A stretch of 64,000 nucleotides of DNA from assembly GCF_003946605.1 (NCBI RefSeq), contig NZ_RHOQ01000002.1:1-64000 (forward strand), read 5' to 3'. Made by a program: the position numbers and the translations under genes. This stretch comes from Companilactobacillus baiquanensis. Lineage in GTDB: Bacteria; Bacillota; Bacilli; Lactobacillales; Lactobacillaceae. Numbering within the stretch: position 1 is the stretch's first letter; the number at the start of each line of letters is the position of its first letter. The notes below the pieces were generated by a model, which was given only the letters and a program-made list of their open reading frames with translations, searched no databases and was not told the DNA's origin. Of this stretch, positions 17,952-28,817 are shown piece by piece.

Positions 17952-19958
17952 CTAGTTTTTATTTTCAGATTCAGATAAAACTTGAACCAGCTGCTCTTTA
18001 GCTTCATTAACAGTTACGTCTGATATTTGAGTAGCGGCATCGGATAAGTGACCTCCACCACCCAATTTTTCCATAATAACTTGGACATTGATATTGCCTA
18101 AACTACGAGCAGAAATACCAACTCTATCATCAGGTCGTTTACTAATTACAAATGAGGCCTCGACATTATTTAATGATAACAATGTATCCGCTGCCTGGGC
18201 AACAATAACTGGATCATATACTCGATCATTTTCACCAAAACAAACTGCCATTCTATCTCCTACCATTGTTATGGATTCGATCAAATGATTTCTTTGGATA
18301 AATGAATCAATATTTTCTTTCAAAAGATTTTGAATTAAGGTTTCATCTGCACCGACAGAACGTAGATAACTAGCTGCATCAAATGTTCTAGTTCCAGTTC
18401 TAAGTGAAAATGATTTGGTATCAACTGTAATACCTGCCAACAATGAAGTGGCTTCAATTTTTTCAATGGCTTTTTTGTTCTTTGGCTGATATTCAAGCAT
18501 TTCAGTAATCAACTCACTAGTAGATGAGGCGTAAGGTTCAATATAAATCAACATTGGATTTTCTGGGAATTCCTCACCTCGACGATGATGGTCAATTACA
18601 ACTACCTTTTCACTAGTCTTATTAAATAGCTCTGGATTTATTGAAATACTCTGCTTTGAATGGTCAACCATGACGATCAAAGTATTAGATGTGACGATAT
18701 TCATTGATTCTTCTGAAGAAACGATATCATCTTTAATACTAGGATCTTTGTCGATCAATTGAATTAATCGGCTAACGTCAGTATGAAGACTATTAGTATC
18801 GATCACGATTTTACATGGTGTATTGTTCATTTGCGCAATACGTCTGATACCAAGACTTGATCCCAAAACATCCATATCGGGATGATTATGGCCCATTACC
18901 AAAACTTGATCACTATCTTTTAACAATTCTTGCAAGGCTTCACTGATCATTCTCGCCCGAACACGAGTTCTTTTTTCCATAGGATCGGTATTTCCGCCGT
19001 AGAAACGAGCTTTTTTACCAATTTCTTTAACGACTACTTGATCTCCACCTCGTCCTAAAGAAAGATTAAGATTTTTTTGAGCTTCATCATTTAGAACATT
19101 TAAGTCATCAACACCGTATGAAAATCCCATACTTAAAGTTAATGGAACATTTTGTTGAGATGTATATTCTCTAATAACGTCCAAAATTTTAAAACCTTTT
19201 TTCTCCATATTAAAAATCTTACCTGAGTAGGCAACAATGAAAAAGTGATCATCGTCAATCCGTTTCAAGAACATTTGCTCACTAGATGCCCAATTAGATA
19301 ATTCATTAGTAATGTAATTATCCAGATTAGAAACATCCCGATCACTCATTGATTGAGTTATTTCAGCGTAATTATCAAGATAGACTTGACCAATTACAGA
19401 ACGATTGTCTTCATAACGTCGCTCAATTTTAGAATAATGAGTTATATCCATAAAATACATTGTTTGTAGTTCTCTTTGAATCTGAACTAAATAGTATTTA
19501 TCGCCGATTCTTATAGTTCGATGTGATTCATCTTTATTATCAGAGCTAACTAATGAAATCAAATCATTAGAAATATCTGATAAGCTCATACTAAAGATGC
19601 TACCCATTCCAGTCTTCTCAACAAAATAAGGATTAACCCATTGAACATGGTTATCATCATCATAAAGCAAGATTCCCAAAGGATATTCGACAAAACTATT
19701 GTCCGTTCCTCGATCGATTCGATACTGTAAATTGTTCGTATACTTACCGGCTTTTTCACCTAAAAGCAAGAAGAGGTATACAAAAAGTATCAACGAGATA
19801 ATTACAAGCACAGCTTGAATATAGCCACTAATTGAACCATGAACTAATCCAACAATTAAAATTGAAACTAGCATGACAATTAAAGATAGCGCTGTCAATT
19901 GTGTTGAATAATCTACTCGAGAAAGGAAAAATCGCAAATTAGATTTTATTTTTTCCAT
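17952..19958 (-). CDS. gdpP: Cyclic-di-AMP phosphodiesterase
   Basis: 668 residues. Two N-terminal membrane helices (about 20-65) are followed by a PAS-like domain, a degenerate GGDEF domain (about 170-300) and a DHH/DHHA1 phosphodiesterase. Metal ligands are visible in GHNHPDMDVLGSS, VMVDHS and VIDHHRRG, and GGGGHLSDAA closes DHHA1. GdpP hydrolyses c-di-AMP to pApA and sets potassium, osmotic and cell-wall homeostasis. A Kup potassium transporter, a typical c-di-AMP target in this group, lies at 47-49 kb. Confidence 0.95.
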   Translation of the reverse strand: MEKIKSNLRFFLSRVDYSTQLTALSLIVMLVSILIVGLVHGSISGYIQAVLVIISLILFVYLFLLLGEKAGKYTNNLQYRIDRGTDNSFVEYPLGILLYDDDNHVQWVNPYFVEKTGMGSIFSMSLSDISNDLISLVSSDNKDESHRTIRIGDKYYLVQIQRELQTMYFMDITHYSKIERRYEDNRSVIGQVYLDNYAEITQSMSDRDVSNLDNYITNELSNWASSEQMFLKRIDDDHFFIVAYSGKIFNMEKKGFKILDVIREYTSQQNVPLTLSMGFSYGVDDLNVLNDEAQKNLNLSLGRGGDQVVVKEIGKKARFYGGNTDPMEKRTRVRARMISEALQELLKDSDQVLVMGHNHPDMDVLGSSLGIRRIAQMNNTPCKIVIDTNSLHTDVSRLIQLIDKDPSIKDDIVSSEESMNIVTSNTLIVMVDHSKQSISINPELFNKTSEKVVVIDHHRRGEEFPENPMLIYIEPYASSTSELITEMLEYQPKNKKAIEKIEATSLLAGITVDTKSFSLRTGTRTFDAASYLRSVGADETLIQNLLKENIDSFIQRNHLIESITMVGDRMAVCFGENDRVYDPVIVAQAADTLLSLNNVEASFVISKRPDDRVGISARSLGNINVQVIMEKLGGGGHLSDAATQISDVTVNEAKEQLVQVLSESENKN

Positions 19959-20078
19959 ATTAGTCCCCTCTTAAACGTACCCTCTAATTTTATCACAGCC
20001 TAGTTTCACTTTTAATATCTAAATATAAGACTTTGATAATACTCTAATAGATAGTTTAATAAACTCAGAGAATAAAAA

Positions 20079-20100
20079 AAGACCACTCTGCAGTGGTCTT
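20079..20100 (-). terminator. Terminator after rpsF-ssb-rpsR
   Basis: The 8-bp stem AAGACCAC / GTGGTCTT with a TCTGCA loop is preceded on the plus strand by seven A residues, which form the U-run on the minus strand. Confidence 0.85.
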
Positions 20101-20114
20101 AAATTAATTTTCAA

Positions 20115-20351
20115 TTAGTCTTCAGCAACGAATGGTAATAGAGCCATAATTCTTGCACGTTTGATAGCGATTGTAAGCTTTCTTTGGTTCTTTGCACTTG
20201 TACCAGTTACACGTCTTGGCAAAATCTTACCACGTTCTGAGATAAATCTCTTAAGTAATTCTGTATCTTTATAATCGATAAATTCGATATGGTTAGCTGC
20301 GATGAAGTCAACTTTACGTCTTCTACGTCCGCCTCTTCTTTGTTGAGCCAT
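20115..20351 (-). CDS. rpsR: 30S ribosomal protein S18
   Basis: 78 residues with an Arg-rich N-terminus and the S18 core ([34 protein letters not shown]). S18 pairs with S6 on the platform of the 30S subunit. It is the last gene of the rpsF-ssb-rpsR operon, 19 bases after ssb. Confidence 0.98.
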   Translation of the reverse strand: MAQQRRGGRRRRKVDFIAANHIEFIDYKDTELLKRFISERGKILPRRVTGTSAKNQRKLTIAIKRARIMALLPFVAED

Positions 20352-20370
20352 TTATGTCATTCCCTTCACT

Positions 20371-20916
20371 TTAGAATGGTAAGTCGTCATCTGATATGTC
20401 GATTGGTTTACTGTTATCAGCAAATGGATCGCCCATATTATTTGAGTTGTTACTGTTATTATTATTGTTAGATTGATTGTTAAAGTTATTGTTGTTATTT
20501 GTTGGAGACTGATTTGATGATTGATTTTGTTGGTTGTAATTAGGAGCTTGATTTGGATTACTATTGTTACTTGAATTAGCTCTTCTTTCACTATCAGATC
20601 TTGATTCTAGCAATGAGAAGTTTTCTACAACTACTTCGGTTACATAGACTCTTTGACCTTGTTGGTTTTCATAGTTACGTGTTTGAAGACGTCCATCAAT
20701 TCCAACAAGTGATCCTTTGTTAGTGAAGTTAGAGAAATTCTCAGCAGCCTTTCTCCAAATAACACAATTAATAAAATCAGCTTCACGTTCACCTTGAGCA
20801 TTAGTGAATTGTCTGTTTACAGCGACTGTAAAACTGGCAACTGCTGCACCATTGGCAGTATATCTAAGTTCAGGATCACGTGTCAGGCGTCCAACTAGAA
20901 CTACTCTATTAATCAT
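20371..20916 (-). CDS. ssb: Single-stranded DNA-binding protein
   Basis: 181 residues. The N-terminal OB fold (1-105) begins [19 protein letters not shown] low-complexity Asn/Gln/Ser linker (about 115-168) follows, and the acidic tip DISDDDLPF binds partner proteins. It protects single-stranded DNA in replication and repair. It sits between rpsF and rpsR, as is standard. A perfect parS site lies in the 37-base gap upstream. Confidence 0.97.
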   Translation of the reverse strand: MINRVVLVGRLTRDPELRYTANGAAVASFTVAVNRQFTNAQGEREADFINCVIWRKAAENFSNFTNKGSLVGIDGRLQTRNYENQQGQRVYVTEVVVENFSLLESRSDSERRANSSNNSNPNQAPNYNQQNQSSNQSPTNNNNNFNNQSNNNNNSNNSNNMGDPFADNSKPIDISDDDLPF

Positions 20917-20934
20917 ATACCTGCCTCCTTAAAA

Positions 20935-20950
20935 TGTTTCACGTGAAACA
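20935..20950. promoter_or_regulatory. parS site (ParB-binding centromere)
   Basis: TGTTTCACGTGAAACA is a perfect 16-bp palindrome matching the parS consensus TGTTNCACGTGAAACA at all positions. It is in the rpsF-ssb gap, about 9.5 kb from oriC, in the origin-proximal zone where parS sites cluster. Confidence 0.9.
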
Positions 20951-20953
20951 AAA

Positions 20954-21250
20954 TTAGTCTTCACGTTTGATGATCATGTGACGAAGAATATTGTCTTCGA
21001 TCTTTGATAGACGATCGAATTCGTTAATTGCTTCATCGTTGTCAGCGTCTACGTTTACAATATGGTAGACACCTTCTTTATAGTTAGCAATTTCGTATGC
21101 TAAGCGTTTCTTTTCCCAGTCTTTGGAATCGATTACTTTGGCGCCGTTATCTGTAAGGATCTTATCGAAACGATCGATTAGAGCCTTCTTTGCGTCTTCT
21201 TCAACATCAGGTTTGATGATGTATGTAATTTCGTAATGTGTTTCAGCCAT
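20954..21250 (-). CDS. rpsF: 30S ribosomal protein S6
   Basis: 98 residues with the S6 fold: [14 protein letters not shown] at the start, and [28 protein letters not shown] in the middle. First gene of rpsF-ssb-rpsR. A leader hairpin (21261-21299) pairs with its ribosome site, suggesting autogenous control as known for S6:S18 leaders. Confidence 0.97.
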   Translation of the reverse strand: MAETHYEITYIIKPDVEEDAKKALIDRFDKILTDNGAKVIDSKDWEKKRLAYEIANYKEGVYHIVNVDADNDEAINEFDRLSKIEDNILRHMIIKRED

Positions 21251-21260
21251 GACTGTACAC

Positions 21261-21299
21261 CTCCTTATGGTCTAATGGTTCTAATTAAAGAACAAGGAG
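21261..21299 (-). promoter_or_regulatory. rpsF leader hairpin that sequesters the ribosome-binding site
   Basis: On the minus strand CTCCTT (21294-21299) pairs with the AAGGAG Shine-Dalgarno (21261-21266), stacked on GTTCT/AGAAC (21289-21293 with 21278-21282), with an 11-base one-sided bulge at 21267-21277. S6:S18 leaders with a bulged stem are known in bacteria; the canonical CCG bulge triplet is not evident here. Confidence 0.55.
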
Positions 21300-21380
21300 C
21301 ATAAATTAACTACATTTTATACTCACGATGTTATAGTTTAGCATAATTGCCAAACAATTTCTAGATAAAATTTCCATTAA

Positions 21381-21445
21381 AAAAGTGTTTCTGCCTGACA
21401 CGTATCAAAAACTTGATACATATCAAATTACGCAGAAACACTTTT
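21381..21445 (-). terminator. Long terminator hairpin after gyrA
   Basis: The perfect 14-bp arms AAAAGTGTTTCTGC (21381-21394) and its complement (21432-21445) enclose a 37-base loop. The loop contains its own small hairpin (GTATCAA / TTGATAC, 21402-21419). Confidence 0.75.
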
Positions 21446-21446
21446 C

Positions 21447-23987
21447 TTATTCTTCAGTATTATCTGAATCTTCTTTTGTTTCTATTGAGTCTTTTAATTC
21501 AGCACTATCTGAATCATTTTGATCTGAATCACTATCTTTTTGTTCATCATCATCGTCTGGTTCTTCGTGTTCAATTTTTGCCATTGTTGAAACAATTGAA
21601 TTATCATCAACCTTAATCAATCTGACACCTAAAGTAGCACGACCAGTTTGAGATACACTTTGAACTTCAAAACGGATCATAACTCCCATATCGGTGATCA
21701 ACATAATATCTTCATCACCACTAACAGCTGTGACACCGGCTATTGGTCCATTCTTTTCGGTAACGTTAGCAGTCTTAATACCTTTACCACCACGTCCCTT
21801 AACTGGATATTCTTCAACCTTAGTACGCTTACCATAACCCTTTTCAGAGATCGTAAGGACTTCTTGTCCAGATTCAACTATTGATGAACCTACAACATAA
21901 TCTTCCTCACGAAGCTTAATACCACGTACACCGGCGGCAGTTCTACCCATTGGACGAACGTCACTTTCTCTAAAGGTTACAGCATAACCTCGATGAGTTC
22001 CGATGAAAATGACTTTACTACCATCTGTTAAAAAGACATTAGTTAATTCATCACCATCTTTTAAAGTGATCGAACGAAGTCCGGAATGTCTAATATTAGC
22101 GAAATCAGTTACTGGAGTACGTTTTACAGTTCCATACTTAGTAACAAAGAAGAGGAATGAATTTTCTTTATCAATATCTCGACCGACATTGATAACAGTT
22201 TGGATCTTCTCTCCTTTTTCGATATTTAGCAGATTTATTACAGGGATTCCCTTAGCAGTACGGCCGTATTCAGGAACCTCGTAACCTTTTGTTCGATAAA
22301 CTTTACCAGTATTAGTGAAGAATAGCATTCGATCATGCGTTGAGGCATAGATCATATGTTCAATAAAGTCATCATCATGGATACCCATACCTTGAATTCC
22401 ACGGCCACCACGATTTTGAACTCTAAATTCATCAGCTGATAAACGCTTGATATAACCGTTATGAGTCAATACTATTAAAATATTTTCTTCTTCGATTAAA
22501 TCTTCGTCTTCAATATTAGCTACTTCACTAGCACGAATTTCAGTTCTTCTAGGATCACCAAATTTATCTTGAATTTCAAGTAATTCATCATAAATTATTT
22601 TATCTACACGTTCTGGTGTATTTAAAATATCTTTGTAATCAGCAATTTTAACTAAAAGATCTTGATATTCGGCTTCAACTTTTTCACGTTCCAAACCAGT
22701 TAAACGAACCAAACGCATATCAAGAATGGCTTGTGATTGTTTATCTGATAACTTGAAACGATCCATTAAAGTTTGTTTTGCAACGCTTGAAGTTTGTGAA
22801 CCTCTGATAATACTAATAATTTCATCAATATGATCAAGAGCAATTCTCAATCCTTCAAGAATATGAGCACGTGCTTGGGCACGGTCTAATTCATATTTAG
22901 TTCTTCGTCTAATAACAACTTCTTGATGCTTCAAATAGTAAACTAAAACTTCTTTTAGAGACAAAACACGAGGTGTTTTATCAACGATAGCAACCATGTT
23001 GATACCATAAGAAATTTGTAGCTGTGTCAATTTATATAAGTTATTCAAAACAACTGAGGCACTCATATCACGACGAATATCAATAACGATTCTCATACCT
23101 TCACGATCTGATTCATCATTAAGGTCAGTGATACCATCAAGTTTTTTATCACGAGCTAATTCAGCAATACGTTCAACTAAATTAGCTTTATTTACCATGT
23201 ATGGCAATTCAGTAACAATAATTTGTTCCTGTCCACTCTTTTTAGTCACAACATCGACTTTAGCACGTAAAATTATGGTACCTTTACCATTTTCATAGGC
23301 TTTTCTGATACCAGAACGACCCATAATGATTCCCCCAGTAGGAAAATCAGGTCCAGGCAAAACTTTCATCAAGTCAGCAATAGTTGCATCTTTATTTCTC
23401 ATCAAAATATGTAATGCATCAATGACTTCTTTTAAGTTATGTGAGGGAATATTAGTAGTCATACCAACAGCAATTCCGGTTGCACCATTGACTAAAAGAT
23501 TAGGGAAACGTGCAGGAAGTACCATTGGTTCTTTTTCTTCACCGTCATAATTAGGTACTAGATCAACGGTATCTTTATTAATATCACGTAACATTTCAAC
23601 TGCCATTTTGCTCATACGAGCTTCGGTATAACGCATAGCAGCGGGTGGATCACCATCAATTGAACCAAAGTTTCCGTGTCCATCAACTAAAGGATAACGA
23701 TAACTAAAGTCTTGAGCCATTCTAACCATTGATTCATAAATGGCAGAGTCCCCATGTGGATGATACTTACCCATAATGTCACCGACAAAACGAGCACTCT
23801 TTTTATATGGCTTATCTGGTGTAACGCCAAGTTCATTCATTCCGTAAAGAATACGACGATGAACTGGTTTTAAACCGTCACGTACATCTGGAAGTGCTCT
23901 TGAAACGATAACACTAGCGGCATAATCCACGAAAGATTTTTTCATTACTTCCGTTAGATTAACATTGGATATTCTTCTATCGTCCAT
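21447..23987 (-). CDS. gyrA: DNA gyrase subunit A
   Basis: 846 residues. The breakage-reunion domain has the active-site Tyr in [10 protein letters not shown] near residue 123 and the quinolone region [10 protein letters not shown] near 80. The C-terminal six-blade wrapping domain carries the GyrA box variant [10 protein letters not shown] near 525 and related VKGRGGKGI repeats. The last ~45 residues are almost all Asp, Glu, Ser and Lys, an acidic tail of the kind that modulates wrapping. It follows gyrB by 17 bases and ends at a strong terminator. Confidence 0.98.
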   Translation of the reverse strand: MDDRRISNVNLTEVMKKSFVDYAASVIVSRALPDVRDGLKPVHRRILYGMNELGVTPDKPYKKSARFVGDIMGKYHPHGDSAIYESMVRMAQDFSYRYPLVDGHGNFGSIDGDPPAAMRYTEARMSKMAVEMLRDINKDTVDLVPNYDGEEKEPMVLPARFPNLLVNGATGIAVGMTTNIPSHNLKEVIDALHILMRNKDATIADLMKVLPGPDFPTGGIIMGRSGIRKAYENGKGTIILRAKVDVVTKKSGQEQIIVTELPYMVNKANLVERIAELARDKKLDGITDLNDESDREGMRIVIDIRRDMSASVVLNNLYKLTQLQISYGINMVAIVDKTPRVLSLKEVLVYYLKHQEVVIRRRTKYELDRAQARAHILEGLRIALDHIDEIISIIRGSQTSSVAKQTLMDRFKLSDKQSQAILDMRLVRLTGLEREKVEAEYQDLLVKIADYKDILNTPERVDKIIYDELLEIQDKFGDPRRTEIRASEVANIEDEDLIEEENILIVLTHNGYIKRLSADEFRVQNRGGRGIQGMGIHDDDFIEHMIYASTHDRMLFFTNTGKVYRTKGYEVPEYGRTAKGIPVINLLNIEKGEKIQTVINVGRDIDKENSFLFFVTKYGTVKRTPVTDFANIRHSGLRSITLKDGDELTNVFLTDGSKVIFIGTHRGYAVTFRESDVRPMGRTAAGVRGIKLREEDYVVGSSIVESGQEVLTISEKGYGKRTKVEEYPVKGRGGKGIKTANVTEKNGPIAGVTAVSGDEDIMLITDMGVMIRFEVQSVSQTGRATLGVRLIKVDDNSIVSTMAKIEHEEPDDDDEQKDSDSDQNDSDSAELKDSIETKEDSDNTEE

Positions 23988-24004
23988 TAACTTGCTTTAC
24001 CTCC

Positions 24005-25957
24005 CTAATAATCTACTTCGGCATAACGTGCATTGTCTTCGATAAATTCTCTTCTTGGTTCAACTTTGTCACCCATCAGCATTGAGAAAACTTTATTAGC
24101 TTCGATGGCGTCATCTAAGTTAACACGATCTAATCTTCTCTTTTCTGGATCCATAGTTGTTTCCCATAATTGATCAGCATCCATTTCACCAAGACCCTTG
24201 TAACGTTGGATCTTTGGTTCTGGTTTTGGTGAAAGTTGAGATACAAAATCATCTTTTTCTTTATCAGTATCAAAATATTGCATCATCTTACCTTGGCGAA
24301 CTTGATACAAAGGTGGCTTAGCAATATAGACGTAGCCTGCATCAACAACTGGACGCATATAACGATAGAGCAACGTTAATAACAATGTTCTAATATGTGC
24401 GCCATCGACATCGGCATCAGTCATGATGATAACTTTATGATAACGAGCCTTAGAAATATCAAAATCATCCCCAAAACCTGTACCCATAGCTGTAAAGAGC
24501 GTTCTAATCTCTTCGTTAGCTAAGATTTTATCCATTGTTGCTTTTTCAACGTTCAAAATTTTACCTCTAATAGGTAAAATTGCTTGAGTTAATCGTGAAC
24601 GACCAGTTTTAGCGGAACCACCGGCTGAATCACCCTCAACAATAAATAATTCAGAAATTTCTGGATCTTTACTAGAGTTGTCAGCTAATTTACCAGGTAA
24701 ATTACTGATTTCTAGTCCATTTTGTTTTCTCGTAACTTCACGGGCACGCTTAGCTGCCATTCTAGCTTTAGTAGCCAAACTACCTTTTTCAACGATTTTT
24801 TTAGCAAGACTTGGATTTTCCATCAGGAATTTCATAAAGTGCTCACTAAAGAGACGATCTGTAATTGTACGAGCATCACTGTTACCCAACTTAGTCTTTG
24901 TTTGACCTTCAAATTGAGGATCAGGATGTTTAACACTGACAACTGCAGTCATACCTTCACGAACATCTTCACCGGAAAGCTTTTCGCTGTCTTTTAATAA
25001 TTTATTTTTATGAGCGTAATCATTGATAACACGCGTCAAAGCTGTCTTAAATCCAACCTCATGAGTACCACCTTCATAAGTATGAATATTATTGGCAAAA
25101 GTCATCAAATTAGTGTGGTATTCATCGGTATATTGAAGTGCTACTTCAACTGTAATACCATCTTGAACGCCTTCAAGATAGATAGGTTCGTCAAATAGGA
25201 CATCTTTTTCTTTGTCCATAAATTCAACATAACTTTTAATACCGCCTTCATAATGAAAGACGAGTTTTTCTGCGGTATCCGCTCTTTTATCTGTAAATGT
25301 AAGCTTTAGTCCCTTATTCAAGAAAGCCAATTCACGAATTCTGGTTGTTAAAACTTTGTCATCATAGACCGTTGTTTCAGTAAAAATATCTGGATCTGGA
25401 ACAAAATGAACTCTAGTTCCATGATCAAACTCTGGCGCATCCCCGACAACATGCATTGGATGTTGAACTTTACCCTTAGAAAAATCGATTCCATACTGCT
25501 TGCCAGCACGAGTAACAACAACATCTAACTCACTACTTAGGGCATTAACAACTGAGGCACCAACACCATGAAGTCCACCGGAAACTTTATATCCGCCACC
25601 GCCAAACTTACCTCCGGCATGCAAAATCGTATAAACAGTTTCTAGAGCAGGCTTACCAGTTTTCTTTTGAATATCGATAGGAATACCACGACCATCATCA
25701 AAAACAGTGATCGAATTATCAGGCTCAACAGTAACGTCTATTTTAGTAGCAAATCCTGCCAAAGCTTCATCGATACCATTATCAATTATTTCCCATACAA
25801 GATGGTGCAGACCTTGTTTACTGGTTGAACCAATATACATACCAGGTCTTTTACGAACGGCCTCAAGTCCTTCAAGAACTTGAATTTGGCTGGCATCATA
25901 TTCTTCGGCCAATTCTTCTTTTTTCTCTAGTTCAGCTTCTCTATTGTTTTCAGCCAT
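24005..25957 (-). CDS. gyrB: DNA gyrase subunit B
   Basis: 650 residues, standard length. The GHKL ATPase has ENGIDEA-type NGIDEAL, DDGRGIP and [12 protein letters not shown]. The transducer domain follows, and the TOPRIM domain has [21 protein letters not shown] and the C-terminal [10 protein letters not shown]. With GyrA it introduces negative supercoils. Its ATG overlaps the recF stop codon by one base (TAATG), implying translational coupling. Confidence 0.98.
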   Translation of the reverse strand: MAENNREAELEKKEELAEEYDASQIQVLEGLEAVRKRPGMYIGSTSKQGLHHLVWEIIDNGIDEALAGFATKIDVTVEPDNSITVFDDGRGIPIDIQKKTGKPALETVYTILHAGGKFGGGGYKVSGGLHGVGASVVNALSSELDVVVTRAGKQYGIDFSKGKVQHPMHVVGDAPEFDHGTRVHFVPDPDIFTETTVYDDKVLTTRIRELAFLNKGLKLTFTDKRADTAEKLVFHYEGGIKSYVEFMDKEKDVLFDEPIYLEGVQDGITVEVALQYTDEYHTNLMTFANNIHTYEGGTHEVGFKTALTRVINDYAHKNKLLKDSEKLSGEDVREGMTAVVSVKHPDPQFEGQTKTKLGNSDARTITDRLFSEHFMKFLMENPSLAKKIVEKGSLATKARMAAKRAREVTRKQNGLEISNLPGKLADNSSKDPEISELFIVEGDSAGGSAKTGRSRLTQAILPIRGKILNVEKATMDKILANEEIRTLFTAMGTGFGDDFDISKARYHKVIIMTDADVDGAHIRTLLLTLLYRYMRPVVDAGYVYIAKPPLYQVRQGKMMQYFDTDKEKDDFVSQLSPKPEPKIQRYKGLGEMDADQLWETTMDPEKRRLDRVNLDDAIEANKVFSMLMGDKVEPRREFIEDNARYAEVDY

Positions 25958-27078
25958 TAAATTTCCTCCTGTTGAACTACTCCATTACTGATATTTAAAA
26001 TATTAGGATCTCTAACTAAAGTCTGATCGACATCTTCCAATGAAGTTGTGGTAATGAATGTTTGAATTCGATCACTGATTGATGTCAAAAGGTGAGTTTG
26101 TCTTTTCCGATCTAACTCTGACAAAACATCATCCAATAAAAGGATCGGATAATCGCCGACCTCTTCTTTGATCAGCTCCACTTCTGCTAACTTTAAACTT
26201 AAAGCGACCGAACGCTGCTGACCTTGAGAACCAAAATCTTGAGCATCCTTGCCATTGATCATAAATTTAATATCATCACGGTGCGGTCCGTATAACGTAA
26301 CGCCACGTTGAATTTCTTTTTTTACATTATCTTTGAAAATAACTTTGTAATTATTATATATATTTTCAATACTCGCTTTACTAACATCAACTACACTACT
26401 GTAGCTAAGTTTAAGTTCCTCTTGTTGATCGGTTATGTCAGCATGAATTTTACTCATGAAAGTTTGCAAACGAGATAAGAAATCCAGACGCATTTTCACT
26501 ACTTCAGCACAATAACCAGATAGCTGATCTGATAAAACGTCTAAATACATCAAATCTGGATTTTTTTGATGTTGTAATTTTTTCAGATATACATTTCGCT
26601 GCTTTAATACCCGACGAAATTGGCTAACTGTCTTTAAATATTGAGCAGAAATTTGACCAAATTCCATATCAATAAATTTTCTACGAATACCAGGGTTGCC
26701 CTTTACAATTGACAAATCCTCCGGAGAAAACAAAACAACATTCAAATTACCAATATAACTTGATAATTTGCGTTGTTCTAAATTATTTAAACGGGCTTTT
26801 TTACCAGACTTACTAATAACCAAATCCATTTGAAGGTTACTAGAGTTATCTTTAATAACAGTCCCTGAAATTCTGGCAAAGTCACTACCCCACATAATTA
26901 AATCTCTGTCGCTAGATGTCCGATGGCTTCTCGTTAAAGCTAAAAAATACATTGCCTCTAATAAATTTGTTTTACCTTGAGCATTTCTACCCAAAAAAAT
27001 ATTAATATTAGGAGAAAAATCAATTTTTAAAGACTTGTAATTACGATAACTATGAAGCCGTAATTCTTTTATATACAA
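25957..27078 (-). CDS. recF: DNA replication and repair protein RecF
   Basis: 373 residues. Walker [13 protein letters not shown] near residue 30, LYGPHRDDI, the SMC-like signature [18 protein letters not shown] and Walker [14 protein letters not shown] are all present. RecF loads RecA at gaps with RecO and RecR. The start codon is TTG with a weak ribosome site. It lies 6 bases behind yaaA and overlaps gyrB by one base. Confidence 0.96.
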   Translation of the reverse strand: MYIKELRLHSYRNYKSLKIDFSPNINIFLGRNAQGKTNLLEAMYFLALTRSHRTSSDRDLIMWGSDFARISGTVIKDNSSNLQMDLVISKSGKKARLNNLEQRKLSSYIGNLNVVLFSPEDLSIVKGNPGIRRKFIDMEFGQISAQYLKTVSQFRRVLKQRNVYLKKLQHQKNPDLMYLDVLSDQLSGYCAEVVKMRLDFLSRLQTFMSKIHADITDQQEELKLSYSSVVDVSKASIENIYNNYKVIFKDNVKKEIQRGVTLYGPHRDDIKFMINGKDAQDFGSQGQQRSVALSLKLAEVELIKEEVGDYPILLLDDVLSELDRKRQTHLLTSISDRIQTFITTTSLEDVDQTLVRDPNILNISNGVVQQEEI

Positions 27079-27084
27079 ATGTTC

Positions 27085-27294
27085 TCATTCAATTTCATAA
27101 GATTCATCGTCAATAACCAGCACATCGCCCTTACGTAACTTTTTACCGCGACGATTTTCCAGTTCACCATTAAATTTCACTGGATTATCTTGCAAATACC
27201 ACTTTGCTTGACCACCGGTTGAAATGATCCCAACGTCTTTTAAAAATTGTCCTAACGTTATAAATTCCGTTTCAATCTTTATCTTTTGCGACAT
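27085..27294 (-). CDS. yaaA: S4-domain RNA-binding protein YaaA
   Basis: 69 residues, almost entirely an S4 domain (FITLGQFLKDVGIISTGGQAKWYLQD with RRGKKLRKGDVL). It stands between dnaN and recF in most Firmicutes origins. Its exact role is uncertain; S4 proteins bind structured RNA, and a ribosome-linked role has been suggested. It opens the yaaA-recF-gyrB-gyrA operon behind a near-consensus promoter. Confidence 0.93.
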   Translation of the reverse strand: MSQKIKIETEFITLGQFLKDVGIISTGGQAKWYLQDNPVKFNGELENRRGKKLRKGDVLVIDDESYEIE

Positions 27295-27340
27295 ACTAAC
27301 ACCCTATTTATTAGATTTACATATTTATTGACATACAATA

Positions 27341-27369
27341 ATTATAGAGGTTTTTCACTTGAAAAACAA
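27341..27369 (-). promoter_or_regulatory. Promoter of yaaA-recF-gyrB-gyrA
   Basis: On the minus strand TTGTTT (27364-27369), a 17-base spacer and a consensus TATAAT (27341-27346) lie about 45 bases before the yaaA start. Confidence 0.75.
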
Positions 27370-27480
27370 CTTATCAAGCGTTTAGAGCAATTTTAAGGCC
27401 TTTTAGTAGTTCCCCACTAAAAAAGATAAAAAAATCACAGACAGCTTAAAATATTGGTATATTTCCAAATCAGACAAAAA

Positions 27481-27511
27481 AAAGGGTCAGAACGAAATGT
27501 TCTGGCCCTTT
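27481..27511 (-). terminator. Terminator after dnaN
   Basis: The 13-bp stem AAAGGGTCAGAAC / GTTCTGGCCCTTT with loop GAAAT is flanked by A- and T-runs, so it may work in both directions. It separates dnaA-dnaN from yaaA. Confidence 0.85.
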
Positions 27512-27520
27512 TTTACATAA

Positions 27521-28657
27521 TTAAAATGTTCTAACAGGTGTAATCAGTTGAACAAAGTTATCTTTATTCTCAACTGGTCTTAATGTAAATGGGTGCAATG
27601 GTGAAGTAAAACTCATTTCTATATTGGTATTTCCGCCAAATGATCTTAAGGCATCTTTCAAGTAGTCAGGATTAAATGATATTTCCAAATCATCACCTTC
27701 AAGAGTCTCAAAGTCTAAAACTTCTTCAACTGTTCCTACTTCTGGTGAATTACCATATAAAGTTGCTTTTTTCTCAGCAGTTTTGATTTCTAACTTAATA
27801 ACGTTATTACGACTTTCATGAGAAAGGAGTGAAGCTCTTTCAACTGAACCGAGTAATTTTGTTGTGTCAAAAGTAATTCTAGTATTCGAATCTGCTGGGA
27901 TAAGACGATCCGTTTCTGGATATCTTCCATCGAGCAAACGTGAATAAAACATTACATTGTCAAAACTGAATAAAACTTGATTTTCTGAAATTGACATTGA
28001 AATTTCTTTAACTGAATCACTGATTGTTCTGACTAATTCAGTCAAACTCTTTCCAGGAATGATCAAGTTATAGTCTTCGTCACTTGTGATATCGATTCTT
28101 CTTTGTGCAAGACGGTGACTATCAGTTGCAACGGAAGTAAGACCTTCACTACTGATCAGAAAGTTAACACCAGTTAAAACGGGGCGACTTTCTTGGTTTG
28201 AGACTGCAATAACAGTTTGGTTAACAACTTCTTTAAATAAATCAGTGGGGAAAACTAATTGGTTTGAAGTCTCTACTTCAGGAAGATGTGGATAATTACT
28301 TGCATCTAAACCATTGATAGTAAATTCTGAAACTCCAGAAGATATTAAAGTCTGATTATTATTTAAAACCTCAAGATCAAAATTATCGCCAGGAAGTTTT
28401 TTAATAATTTCATTAAAAAATCTAGCAGGTAGAACTATTGACCCGGTACTTTCAATTCTTAAATCGTTATCTGTATCTTCTTTAGAGATAAATGACGTAA
28501 TTGAAATATCTGAATTACTTCCGGTAATTGTTAAACCATTTTCTGACAAGTCTAATTTCATTCCTGTGAGAATTGGAATAGTTGTTTTTGTTGAAATAGC
28601 TCGTTGAACATTATTTGTTTGATTCACGAATTTAGATCGATCAATTGAAAATTTCAT
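27521..28657 (-). CDS. dnaN: DNA polymerase III beta subunit (sliding clamp)
   Basis: 378 residues, the usual length of the three-domain clamp. It begins MKFSIDRSKF, has central TDSHRLAQRRI and ends in the conserved HPFTLRPVEN...QLITPVRTF. It forms the dimeric ring that tethers the replicase. It lies 160 bases behind dnaA, the gap holding a DnaA box, and has an AGGGAG ribosome site. Confidence 0.98.
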   Translation of the reverse strand: MKFSIDRSKFVNQTNNVQRAISTKTTIPILTGMKLDLSENGLTITGSNSDISITSFISKEDTDNDLRIESTGSIVLPARFFNEIIKKLPGDNFDLEVLNNNQTLISSGVSEFTINGLDASNYPHLPEVETSNQLVFPTDLFKEVVNQTVIAVSNQESRPVLTGVNFLISSEGLTSVATDSHRLAQRRIDITSDEDYNLIIPGKSLTELVRTISDSVKEISMSISENQVLFSFDNVMFYSRLLDGRYPETDRLIPADSNTRITFDTTKLLGSVERASLLSHESRNNVIKLEIKTAEKKATLYGNSPEVGTVEEVLDFETLEGDDLEISFNPDYLKDALRSFGGNTNIEMSFTSPLHPFTLRPVENKDNFVQLITPVRTF

Positions 28658-28778
28658 AGGTGACTCCCTCTTTTAATTAATTAATATATATAAATAGAAG
28701 TAGTAGTAGGCACTGTTGATTCTGTGGAAAACTTTTTAAAAGCTAAATCACTGTTGAATTTTGCCTGTTATTAACAGG

Positions 28779-28787
28779 TGTGGATAA
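28779..28787 (+). promoter_or_regulatory. DnaA box in the dnaA-dnaN gap
   Basis: TGTGGATAA is the perfect complement of the DnaA box TTATCCACA. A one-mismatch box TGTGGAAAA lies at 28723-28731. The bipartite origins of many Firmicutes have boxes on both sides of dnaA. Confidence 0.7.
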
Positions 28788-28817
28788 CTCTATACAAACT
28801 TAAAACTTTTCAACATG

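Noticed and set aside
20352-20591. A 79-codon frame overlapping ssb on the same strand.
   Set aside because: It is an out-of-frame reading of the repetitive Asn/Gln linker of ssb.
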